DNA of 64,000 bases from Undaria pinnatifida. Taxonomy: Eukaryota; Sar; Phaeophyceae; Laminariales; Alariaceae. Position 1 is the first letter of the stretch; each line of letters begins with the position of its first letter. The stretch spans positions 2,242,936 through 2,306,935 of the forward strand of contig JABAKD010000020.1 of NCBI GenBank assembly GCA_012845835.1. The letters are read 5' to 3'. A program made the translations under genes and the position numbers. The notes under the pieces were generated by a model. That model had not been told where the DNA came from, did no database searches, and saw nothing but the letters and a program-made list of their open reading frames with translations. Below are positions 1 through 11,300 of the stretch, piece by piece.

Positions 1-140
1 CTATCAATTGATGACGTCGGGGTGACAAGGGGCACCGTTTTTTTGTTTTTTTAGGAGATATCGCCGGGAGCGGGTTTCAAAACCGGCGATTTCGTTCAAG
101 AAAAGGGTGTTGGGGGGGCTACCGTAGAACGACTCATGAG
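1..140 (+). mobile_element. Ty1/copia pol fragment (between integrase and RT)
   Basis: This stretch resembles positions 17,457-17,590 base for base over much of its length. Shared words include the gatgacgtcggggtg block, the aggagata block and the ggcgatttcgt block. In the second copia remnant that region lies just before the reverse transcriptase. It is a broken fossil fragment cut by the window edge, and no LTR is visible here. Confidence 0.6.
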
Positions 141-1090
141 AGCTCTACTTACTGCAATAACAGTGTTGCCGGTGGGCGGGTTTCACGCGGAGACATATCT
201 CCAATACAGCTTGCCTCAATTTGGTCATCATTCAATGCGCGTACTGTTTCGGTTTGATATGATGCAGCAGTATACCGGAGAGAATATTACTGCTGTTATA
301 TCATGCCTGTTACTAAAGCAGCACTAGATGGTTAGCACGTAACAGGTACCAGGTGTCAGGTACCAGCAGTGATCACGATGTGCCATAACAAAGAGCATCA
401 TACTGCTGCAAATCATAAGTGCTCTATTAATAGCAGGTAGCTCGTACTGTGTTATACGTACCAGCTGCTACTGTATACCTGGTACCAGGTATCATACGTA
501 TAGTGTACCAGGTGCGTGATAGCCAAACTACTGCTGTGTAGATCGGCAGTCGTATGATGTGTTTGAGTAAGCCAGCACCCCTACGTCCTCACTTTTATCT
601 CGTTATGAAAGCGCACAGAATTAGCATAAAATACGCACGGCAGGTTTCACACTTCCATGTCAATCGTCAAATGCTTAGTTATTAGATGGACAAAATCGCC
701 AAATCGTTCGATAGCGATATTCCACACCATTCTGTTGCACTATTATACCGGGTACATATTTTGTCTGCAAGTAGAATCATGATATCACAACTAAATCCCC
801 CTCTCATGATTCTGCTGGAGGCAATATGACCAAACAATGTCAAAGTTTAGCATGTACCAGGTACTGGCGCACAAAAGCACAAAAACTACAACACAAAAGT
901 CAATCCACCTAGCCCAACATAATATTTAGCTATCAAGCGCTACACTCGAAAAAAAAATCCCGGGGAGTGCCCGTAGAGTCTTGCCACGGTCAAAGGGGAA
1001 CGACGATGCTCCATTTCATCTCTCATTCAGGATTTTGCTGCTGCTGGTACTGATGCTGTTGCTGCTGCTTCCATTCCCCTTCTCCTCCTC
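141..1090. other. No gene seen; short ACCAGGTAC-type words
   Basis: No convincing coding region. The words accaggtac, ggtaccag and cctggtacc recur around 341-370, 459-500 and 849-868. They look like debris of a short repeat. Nothing else is recognisable. Confidence 0.5.
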
Positions 1091-1109
1091 ATGTTCCTCC
1101 ACGTATCCT

Positions 1110-1742
1110 CTATCCTTCACACTCAACTCCCCAACCGCCGTACCCCGCCGACCTTCTCGGTGAACCAGCGTCATCGTAACCCCGTTCGGTTTCCCCGGGT
1201 CGAAGGGGGGAACGGATATCCCCTTCTGGCCCGAACTCGCCTACCATCCTCCGTTGCCCACACCGCCCCTGCACCAAGACTGCGTGCCGCGGCCCGAAAC
1301 CGCCCCCGACCATGTGATGTACGCCACCGCCCGTACCGCCCCTGCTGCTGCTGGTGCTCGGCTGCTGCAGTGGCTGCTGCTTCACTGCAGGCCTCTTTGT
1401 CGCTTCCAGCTCCTCTGCCGACGTCACGTCTGGCGGAGTCGCTGCCTCTGTGGACACTCTCAGTGCTCTCTCGGCTGCCAAATAATCCTCTCCTAAAGCC
1501 GCCGCCAAATACTCCGCTGTCGCATACTCAGCGTCTCGCTCAGTCGATGATCCGGCTATTACCTCCAGCGATTGCTCCGCTGCCACCCACGATGCCAAAG
1601 CCACGTCTAGCTCCATCATCTTAGCCCTTGCCACCGCCGCCGTTCTCAAAGCTCTCTCCGCTGTCAACGCCGCGTCTAGCTCAGCCAACTTCATCGACAT
1701 CTGCTCAAGCTGCTGCCGAAGCAGCTCTTTCTCCTCATCCAT
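1110..1742 (-). CDS. Unrecognised ORF, 210 aa, N-terminal coiled coil
   Basis: I do not recognise this protein. An open frame of 210 codons starts with Met-Asp-Glu-Glu-Lys-Glu-Leu. The first 100 or so residues are rich in Ala, Leu, Glu and Arg with leucines at heptad-like spacing, consistent with a coiled coil. Residues of about 120-150 are Gln/Ser/Gly-rich and low in complexity. The C-terminal 60 residues are Gly/Arg-rich and end at a stop. No domain, signal peptide or membrane segment is visible. It could be a first exon, an ORF1-type protein of a mobile element, or chance openness in a GC-rich stretch. The opposite strand is also open for 177 codons (1,091-1,624), which weakens the case. 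The downstream neighbour on the same strand is the 3' end of AKR-A, about 1.2 kb away across an unassigned gap. Confidence 0.35.
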   Translation of the reverse strand: MDEEKELLRQQLEQMSMKLAELDAALTAERALRTAAVARAKMMELDVALASWVAAEQSLEVIAGSSTERDAEYATAEYLAAALGEDYLAAERALRVSTEAATPPDVTSAEELEATKRPAVKQQPLQQPSTSSSRGGTGGGVHHMVGGGFGPRHAVLVQGRCGQRRMVGEFGPEGDIRSPLRPGETERGYDDAGSPRRSAGYGGWGVECEG

Positions 1743-2356
1743 AAGAACACCACTTCAGCGAGCTCCGGGCCCGGAAACCCACGATAATCGTGTTTGAATA
1801 CGCTTGCTGTATAACGTGTTCTACGTAACCACGCGGTGTGGCCCTATGGAGTAGTTAAGAACCAAAGATTTTATACACCGAGCCGCACCTGGTTATCGCA
1901 GGCTCTCGAACACACAGAGGAGAAGCGCAGTACCTGTCGTCGAAGTCTTGACGCACATAAACCACACATGGGTGAGTCGTACCTTGTCGGCATGCTCCAC
2001 CCACACATACATGCGGACAGTATCTTGTCATCAAAGTCCGGGTTGTATATTATTATATTCAGGGACTGCCTGTCGGGGAGGAAGCTCCACACTCCGAGGC
2101 ATATACCAAATACTGCCTCGACACATAGTACGAAGCCCCATAATATACGAAACCCCCCAATATCCGCAGACCAGTATCGAACAACAGCATACCACAAACA
2201 TGCTTGTGTGGCGACGTTACGTCAACTCGTAGCTTGCCCGTCTCCGCGCCGCACTGCAAGGATATGATGCCAGTTTAGCATCGGCTGCGGGCCTTATGGC
2301 CTTTCTTTTCACGGTGTCTTCTAACTCTGCTGGCCAGGAATATCTGTGTTACAAGG
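1743..2356. other. 3' flank of AKR-A, no gene recognised
   Basis: The overlapping short ORFs here have no recognisable content. A short block near 2,209-2,260 (cgtagcttgcccgtctccgc) resembles 54,512-54,534 downstream of AKR-B. This suggests that the duplication included some 3' flanking sequence. Confidence 0.4.
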
Positions 2357-5300
2357 CTACCACGCTAGCGGTACCGTCTCGGGATAAGGCACGTCCGTTT
2401 GCAGGTCGAACGCTGCCAACCACCCCCGGCTTTCCAGAGTCTTCCGCACTTCAGCTTCGTTGTCCTTGCGCAGCCACTCGTGTGTTTCCTTCAGAATCTT
2501 CAGAACCTGCATTAAACAGCGGAGGGTAGCGCGAACCGTTTTTCGTTCAAAAGTCAACAAACCGTTTGAAGAGCCACCTGGCGAGGGCGCCATGCATCTG
2601 GTACATGGTTCCACTGCACACGAGTATTTGTGTCAAGGCGGAGGTGAAACAGACTATTATTAGTTACCCACTGAAAGCCCCTTCACAACTTACGACGCGT
2701 GCTGCGACAGAGTTAGCGCTTTTTGGCGGAAATATTTTCTGAATTTGACAGGATTCCTTAATCCAGCATAGTCGGAATACCACCATTATTGTTTTGCAAG
2801 ATGATTGTTGTGTATACCTAGCCCACACGTTTGACCACTAACTGGGTTGCACTTTCTTTCAGCTTGCTCGCAATCAGTTTTTGGGTGAGGTAGTTCCACA
2901 GTACAGAGATCCCAAAGTGAGAGGAGCTCCCAAGAAAAAAAAAAAAACGGTGCATCTCTTCCGCAGCGTGTGTCTTACAGGGCCAAGCATTGGGGCCCAC
3001 ACGATGCCGGACAAGTCCAGGCTAAAAATGATCGTATCGAACCCTTCACTTTTTTGCCGCTACAAAATGTACCTCACACTACAATCAATTCCAACACTGT
3101 ATTGTGTTCACCAAAACATTGTTGCTGATCTGGACTGTAGACTAGAGATTGATGGAAAGCATGCCTATACACACGCGCACATTGTACACATCAAGCGAAG
3201 TGACAGCTTTACCAGGCCTTGTGGAACCGAGCGGCAACGAAAACGAGACCGACCTTGGCTTTGTTGGGGCAGCTGTCGGGGATGTGGGGCCCCATGTCGA
3301 CGTCAGGTCGGTACGGGTAGCCCGGTGTGGATGTGTCCCAAGCAGCCATGTTTTCTTGGTCCGACTTGTCCGCCTTGCGCCGGTCCCAGTTGAGCTCTAT
3401 CGACCTGTACCTGTTCGCCACCAAATGGTCCAAGCACCAAGGCGATCATTGTGAGACGATGGCGCTTTTGTAGGCTACAGCAGTGGCTTAGGTATTGTGT
3501 CAATTGTCTGCGGCAGAATCTAACTAGGTATATCGTAGCGCTATCTTGGAAACGCTACGGTAGGAGTGCGCCAAAATTTGGCTGGGGCCCCCTCACCCGA
3601 GAAGCTCTACACCTCACCCAGTAAATGGACGTTTGAAAAAAAAGCTGATGAACAACCCCATTGCAGGTGTATGAGCACTAAAGAACACTGCAAAGATACG
3701 CTTGGAATTCCAACGACAGCGGGAAGTTCGCCGCTTAAAGAGCCCCGCCAATCAGAAAAATTTCGGCCAAAAAGGGCCACCCCTATCGTATCCCTTGTGT
3801 ATCTTTTTGTAGTGAATTTCAGGGCTCAACGAACTTCTCGCTTTGAAGTTCCGGCTCGACGAGGTTGTTGCTCTGAAGTTACAGTTGAGCAGCACGACTT
3901 GTACTAAGGAATTGGGATTGACGGGTTGACCGCTGAATATGGTTGCAGTGAGAAATCGGAGATACCGCAGGAGGTAGAGGAAATGGAGTGTTTGCTCGCC
4001 CCTAAGTTCGCTCCCCTTCCACCCCCCGTTCCCCTGAACTCTCGTCAGTTACCAGGTATATCACAGTGATAAGCCTTACCAGTGTATTTAATGTAAAACC
4101 ACCGTCTTACACACCATCTCTATTAAATAGTGCTGCTCGAGTTGTCAAACTGTTCCGCGCATTATAACGTTCAAATACAGTTATCGTTCTGAGGACAATC
4201 GTCGTCCGACGACCTGAGGAGAGTTACCATTAAACAACTTGGGAACACTCGTCATTAGACGACCTGAACGCTATCAGATTATGAGCCTCGATACGCGATA
4301 GCGCACTACTCTGCTGCAAAAGACAAAGTACGCCACGCCACGAGATGGCTTACAAGAGGCGCGCGTAATAACGTTTCACGCAGAACGCGGACACCAAACG
4401 CTCCACGCCATGGGCTTCCGCAACAGACAAAGCGCTCCATGAAAAAGAACCACGGGAGACGGACCAAGTCTGCACGCCATACGATGACGTCCAAAGAGCT
4501 GGAAAAGAGATCTAAAGCCGCCACTGTATAATACAGTAGGAACAGTGACGGAATCAAGACTGTACCCTGTGGCGAACAATGGACCAGCAAGCAAGACAAC
4601 GCACGCCACAAAAAGTGATGCACGGGAGGCGGAACCAGGACTGTACGCCACAAGGTGGCGAACAAGGCATCGGAAAACAAGAAAAGCAGCACAACCATTT
4701 AGAACAGCGACGTACGGGAGACCGGGACCACTGCACAGCACGAGCTCAAGCTGCTGCATCTCAGAGCAAGAAAAATGCCAGAGATCGACTGATTGAACTG
4801 CTCGGTTTGCTCGACCTCTAGATGGTAGGAGTTTCCAACAACACCCTCAATCTGGCCAATGCCTCGAGGGGGGTCATTTATTTAGATGCGAAGGATCCGG
4901 CGATAATTGGAATAAGAACATTAGCTCCAAAATGAACAAATGTATTCCGCCATAAACTGCACAACGTAATGGAATGGCAAACCACGCCGAACACAGAGAC
5001 AACCTGCGGGCAGCCGAGATGAACGCCATGTTCGCACTGTCTTCTGTAGCTTGGGCTACCCTCGCCCAACTCTGGGGAATTTACGACCACACCGGTCATG
5101 ACCTGTTCGTCATTCCGTCCTTGGTGACGGAGGAACCAATATCATACCCTGGACGCAAACAAAAAAAGGTCGGCCGGAATCCGTGGCCACGGGGGAAAAA
5201 AATGGCAGGAGCTGCGCTCCGAGTTCATGACAGCCACTGAAGAGCCCATTCGCTGAAAAAGAGTAGAAACGTTAGCCACGCCCCTAAAACCCGGACAAGA

Positions 5301-8300
5301 ACCGAACGAACACGTTCTTCGAGCCCCCCTTCGCCTCGACCAGGTGGAGAATATGGGAAAACCTATAACAGACGGAGGACATCATGATCCAAGCTCCTGA
5401 CACAAAACCACACAGGTATCTAGCCCACGATGTACAATGGCCCTTTGCTTACCTTTTGAGCATATCCAGAGCAGCATGAGGTATCTACTTGAACAACCTG
5501 TCACGCCTAGACTAAGCCGAGATCAGGATTGCCGGTCGCAGCGGGACCACGAAAGAAAGTTCTACTCTCCACCAATACTGAATATTTTACGGCAACTGCA
5601 ACAAGCCGGGACACTACCGAAGGGGTTGCGCCTTGCTCGCAGGGAAAGGGCAGAAAACCTGCGTGCAGACGAAACAATGCTGGACCAGGAGGCGTCGCGG
5701 GGAAAAAATGGACTTCCGTCCGCACGTCTACCATTTACAATGGCGTGGACTGCTTTATACCAGCAGCGAGCGTCACAACCACGAAAACCAGCATCTCACA
5801 TCGCCAATATTCTCAACTCGAGTAGTTTGTCCAATGGGAATGAAGAATGCATTTACAACCAGGACTCCAGCTACGACGGTGGTTTTATGTGAAATACAGC
5901 ATCGACGCGCGGACATCTCTTGCCTGATGGCAACGAGATCACTATCTTCGTAAACAGCGGCGCTATGTGGACATTGGTGGAGGACGAGCTCATCCCCGGA
6001 TGAAAGGACAACGTGCTGCGCTACACCACGCTTGACAAGCCGAAGCAGATAAGAGCCCCCGGTCAGCAATCCCTACTTGAAACGGCAACAGGGATTCAGT
6101 CCGGCGTCATCGTTGACAAGATAGAGACCAAGAACAAAGTAGGGTCTCCCAGGTTGATCGTTTCAGGACCTGGTCACCAACTTTTCTCGTCCTCCGATGC
6201 AGCTATTATTAGACTAATTCCCCCGGAAAAGAGGCAACATCATGGTGCCTCCGCAGCGACTCAAAGCAGATATGGGATTTCGTTCATTCCAAATATGACC
6301 TACTGCAGGCCCAACGCATAGTTGAGGATGCTTCATCTGCGGTCGTTGCCTTCACAGGGCACGTCAACGCTGATACCTGGAAGAGAAGGTTGGGACACAT
6401 GAACCCCCGCAGGATGGAATTGCTTCGCAGGAATGACGACAACGGAGTAAATCACACTCGCGCCATTGTAGGCTGTGATGCGTGCACTTTGGGCAAGAGC
6501 AGAAGGAGGCGTACCCCAGGAAGGCCACCAACAAGACACGCGGGTCCATGACGATGATTAACACCGACCTCGTGGTGCCACCGCAGCAGCTGGAGGAGGA
6601 CGTAGGCGTGTTTCCTTTGACAATAATATTGACAGTACTTCACCTAGGGTCACCGGAGAACCATCGCCTGGGGCCGTCGGGCCATCGACACCAGGGATCG
6701 CCCGAGCTCACCGCCTGGTATTGCTGGAACGTCTTGTGATCGTCGGATCATCATCTCCGAAGGTTTCCGGTGCATCGTCGTCTGGAATCACCGGTACTCG
6801 TCGCCAGGGATCGCTCGAGCATACCGAGAATACCCGAGCATGATCGCCTAGGATCGCCGGAGAAACATCGCGTGGGATTACCGGAGCCCATTGTCCGAAA
6901 TCGATGGTGCATCAATGCCTGGTGTCGCTGGAGCATTATCACCCAGGCTTGCGGTAGTGCCATTGCCTAGGGTCGCTAGAGATCATTTTCTGAGGCCGCC
7001 GGATAATCGTCGTCTGCGGTCGCTGGAGCGGCATTGCCAGGGCTGCCAGAGATCATGGACTAGAGACGGTGGATAGATATCGTCTGAATCACCTGGAATC
7101 GCACGTCAGCTGCGCATGTGCATCCACAAGTCAACTTAATCTCGACGGGACAGTCGACTGATTTTTTTGGTCATCGTGCCTTTACTCTTTTTGGCGTTTG
7201 TCTACGACACAGTCAGCTCTGAATACACAAGTTTCTCCGAGGAGCAGAAGCCACTCAAAATATCGTTCATCACCAACGTGTCAAAGGGTCACAAGCTCAC
7301 CGGCTCTAGCTTCATGCTCAAGCACAAGCCTGATGACAGATTCCAGAAAGGACCGTTCCCTCCTAATTGTCTACGCCAAGACGTTCGCGCCGGCGTGCCA
7401 CATACGAAGCCAGCACGTACTGCTACCAGCGTGCCAGCGCGACTGGCGCGCCTACCAGATCGATTGTGGGTCACCTTTCGCTTACAGCATAACCTCGCTT
7501 GGGCGCAAGATGAAAAAGCCCAACAAGATCGGAGTACCCCTGGCACCGAAACTCAATGGCAGTTTAAAGGACCTGTCTTAGTTTATCGCTGCGTGGATGA
7601 AAGGTTTCTGCCAGATGGACTAATACGACGTACCGGGGTATGGATCTGAGCTGTCCGCATAACTTACGGAGGAAGATCCATTTGGAGCTCAGGGCGAATA
7701 CGGGGTCTAACCGACTTACGAGGGCAAGGGACAAGCCATCGGGGCGACAAACGGCAGATGCCACACACCGGCGTTGCCGCAACAGGTCCAAAAACTGGAG
7801 TGTTTGCACGCCATCAAGTTCACTATTATTTCACCCCCCGCGCCTGAACCTGAACTCTCGTCATCTCGTGCTGATAAACCATATTTTGGTCCAAGGGCAC
7901 CACTTGTAATTGTGACCAAGTGCCTTTCACATAATCATCAGCGCTGCTCTACCTGTCTGACAACATCTCCGCATTGGCCTCCATGAACGGCCCTTGTTTT
8001 GAGGACGCGCGTAATTAGAAGATCCGAGGACAGTCACCATCAGACCTGAGGATTGTCATCATCCGACGATCTACAGCAGGACTGTCATCATCAGACGACC
8101 TAAAAGCTGTTATACGTCGAATAGCTGTGGGTCGATCAGGAACAAATATCCACGATTCGACGGGGTCGTGCGACGTCTGAGTGCAAATTCCACTCGCCCC
8201 TAGGTTTTCCCGCCTGCTGCATCACGCCTGCGGCTACTGCGGTGAAGGAAGTTTTTGCTCTCGCCTCTCTCAACGTATCAAGTTAAACAAAGCATTGCAG

Positions 8301-11300
8301 ACGAAGGTCTTACTAGTTTTCGCCATCACCTCTCTCCGTATAGCCAGAGTAAAAACATACGACGACTGCAGAGGGCACGTAGATGCGCCCCGGCGGCGCC
8401 ATCTTCAAAAAGGTCAACAAAAGGTCAACAACAGTAGTAACAGGATGTGATGGCGTCGAGGCAACAGCACGCCAGGCGGGGGCGCTTTGTTCCCAACTAT
8501 TGCGAAGCGCATACGCAACCCGCAAATGACGAAGGCGACTGTCTTGAACGAAATGCTCAAGGCGTGGGCGCGTGCGAGGGCTATTCAGAAGGTCAAGGTA
8601 TGGGGTAGATGACCCGACGTATTCGACGGCGAGGGGCTGTCAAAATTTCGTGCTTGAGATATTGTGCGAGGGCTGTTCAGAAGGTCAAGGTATGGAGTAG
8701 ATGACCCGACGAATTCGACGGCGAGGGGCTGTCAAAATTTTGTGCTTGAGATATTGCTTGAGTCTTGCCGGGGCGTAAGTAGGATATGCTACTATGAATA
8801 CTGCGTGCGTATATTGTGATTTATACAGCGCCTCGGCAAGAAAGTACGATGGCAAAAAGCTCTGTTATGACTAGGTAAGCACCGTGCATTTCGGATCGAG
8901 ACTTGTGTGCAATGCCCGGGGGTTTCGAGCAAGTGGACGAAAACCCCAAGGGCATGCGTGCCTCCATACGAATAACAGAAATGAGTGCTGACGGAGTCTG
9001 TTTTCGCTCGAGTCACACCTAAACCTATACGTTTGATGTGTGTGCGGCTTATGCATCTACCACTTACCATGTACGGTATATTTATATACTTTGTATCTCA
9101 CCTTTCCCTGGCGAAGTCGTACATGCCCCACGCTGTCACAACATTCCACAGCCAAACAATGTGCGGAACAGATACCCCTATCGAGGAGGGCATGACGCAA
9201 CAGAAGGGCGGGCAGAAGAAGACATCACCGACGAGTAACGTGCTGAGATCGAATGTAACACGCGGTACATCTCTTGATCAGCCACGGCGTGTGCCTGCAC
9301 TCAACTCCCAAACGGTTCTGTGTATAAAACAACACACACATCGGTATACGGCATCCCGCAATCTAACGCGCCCCTTGAGTGATTAACAGGCACCGAATAT
9401 CTCAAGTCGCTACCAGCTGCCGTTGACCCGCTTCGCGGCGTATCTCGCGATCGTGACAGCGTGCCTTAGGACGCTACCTACTTGCACTCGGTTGAGGTTT
9501 CCACTGACGACACAATTATGTATCAGCACTACAGTAGTAACTGTGTTGGCACCGCTGTCCAATACAGCATTCAGGGTGATACATCTGCGCCAAGAGCTCA
9601 AGGAATACGATGGTAGGCAGCGTCTCACCCGTGGACGTGCTGTACGCGTCTGGCAGTCCGTGCCACCACGTCGCCATCCATTCTTCACCCAACGCGTCCA
9701 CCATCCGCGCTCTGACCAAGTAAGTATACACGGCAATAGAAGGGGGGTTTACGCCAAGGCCAAGCGATGCACCTCTACTGTTGAAGTGACACGATTGCAT
9801 CATAACCTTCAGCAATCCGAAAACGGCCAAAGAAGATCTCAAAAAAAAAAAGTACCAATAAAAAAGTAGCAACTCTTTTCATCACCTCAAAGCCTTCTCC
9901 ACAGACGAAACAAGGTCGCCAGCACGACTACGCATATTGGCAGCGGCGACGTACTCATCGAAGTCCGACGGTCTTGCCACCCCGATGGTCTGCCAGAGTT
10001 CCATTCATTCAAAAATCGCACATGGTTGCAGGGCCGGAAGCGGCACGACAGCACGCGTGTTGTAATTTCAGCAAAACCGCCTTGGCGCTCTTCTTTCAAC
10101 CCGTACACGAGTATAGGCGCTGACAATCGCCATTGACTTCTCCGCCGGATACCGCACAAAATGTGCAAAACTTAGCGCAAAAGGTACTCTCTTAGAGAGC
10201 GCTGTGAAGAGGAGGCGTTTTTTCACATTCGCGTGATACCATCCACTATTGCGACAACGTTCCAAGCGAGAGATCCCCCAGGTTTGTGTTGACGCTACCA
10301 GCTGCTTTTGGTGGGTGTCCACTTTTACAGTGCAGCAGCACCGCCGCCACCGTCCCGCCATCGCGAGGGACGGCAGGGGGGGCTTGCCCTGACGCCAGCC
10401 GCGAAGTTTCATTGGCACACTCCGAGACCCGAAATATTTTCTGTTCATTGAGGACCGCGCAGGTTTTGAACGCTACCGTTACATCTAGGAAAACCACCCA
10501 AGAACTCACGAACGTGTGGGCCACCGGTTGCTTCGTCCACTGCCACAGGCTGTGAAACTCGATTGGCGTGATGCCTGACTCAGCGCACGCGTCAGCCAGC
10601 ACCTGCGAGCGTCATTCGCAGTGGCAACGGGTCATCGTTTTTTCGGCGCAAGAGAGAATTGGATCCACGCCGGTTTGACCCTAAAGAAACAGCGAAATAT
10701 TTATCATTCCGTGCAGTGAACATTCCTACGCAGACCGAAGACGATCGGCACGAGCGGTAACCGTGAACTTGCGAAGGGAAAGTCACAGCGGTAGTCGTGT
10801 GCAGAACAGCGCTATTTACTTCCATCCCCGTACCCCATTTTTCCAACGCTTCCGCATTCGGAATCGAACCCTACCGAAACCACCCTTGACCAAGGTGTGT
10901 GCGGAAAGAAACAAGGCATCTCGCGAGGGAATCCAAGGGCGCCAAACACAAGTAGGCGAGCCCAACCAGTCGGCCACAAAAAAACTCTTCCGTGAAACGA
11001 CAACGGCGTCGTGGCACACCTTTGAAGGCTTGTACAGCTTCCCGCCCTTGTCGCTGGGGGAGATGCAAAACACGCCCATGTCCAACGAATGCGCCAGCTT
11101 AACGTTGTCCATGTTGCCGTCGCAACCACCTGGCTCCTGGTTGGTGCCTGACGCCGTGTAAGACCCAATGAACTGACCAAACCAGTCGTACGCAAAATAT
11201 AAGGGAGAGAGACGCGGTGAGGCTGTTTTATACATGCGAGTTGCTGCGGCATTGTCCGGAAACCCTGCTGCATCGATAGTATCGCTGATGCTCAAGTACT

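Larger units (their letters stand above)
3981..8112 (+). mobile_element. Old Ty1/copia LTR element inside AKR-A intron 11
   Basis: A fossil copia element. Similar terminal blocks lie at about 3,981-4,278 and 7,794-8,112. Each begins ggagtgtttgc, has a C-run followed by a ctgaactctcgtca block, and ends with repeated gtc(g/a)tc(c/a)(g/t)acgacct words. The primer site ttatgagcctcg follows the left LTR at 4,279-4,290. Inside, in order, are a gag-like zone, a protease-like patch near 5,930-6,010, a GAG pre-integrase module at about 6,355-6,545 (W-x3-L-G-H-M then C-x2-C), and a repeat-rich spacer (6,640-7,090). Integrase core and RT are not recognisable. It is broken in several places and the LTRs are clearly diverged, so it is old. 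It is absent from the matching intron of AKR-B, so insertion probably followed the duplication. Confidence 0.75.

Noticed and set aside
10812-11295. Two overlapping minus-strand frames of 153 and 159 codons
   Set aside because: One contains an AKR-A exon (11,172-11,020) plus intron, and the other is its shadow; neither is a separate gene.
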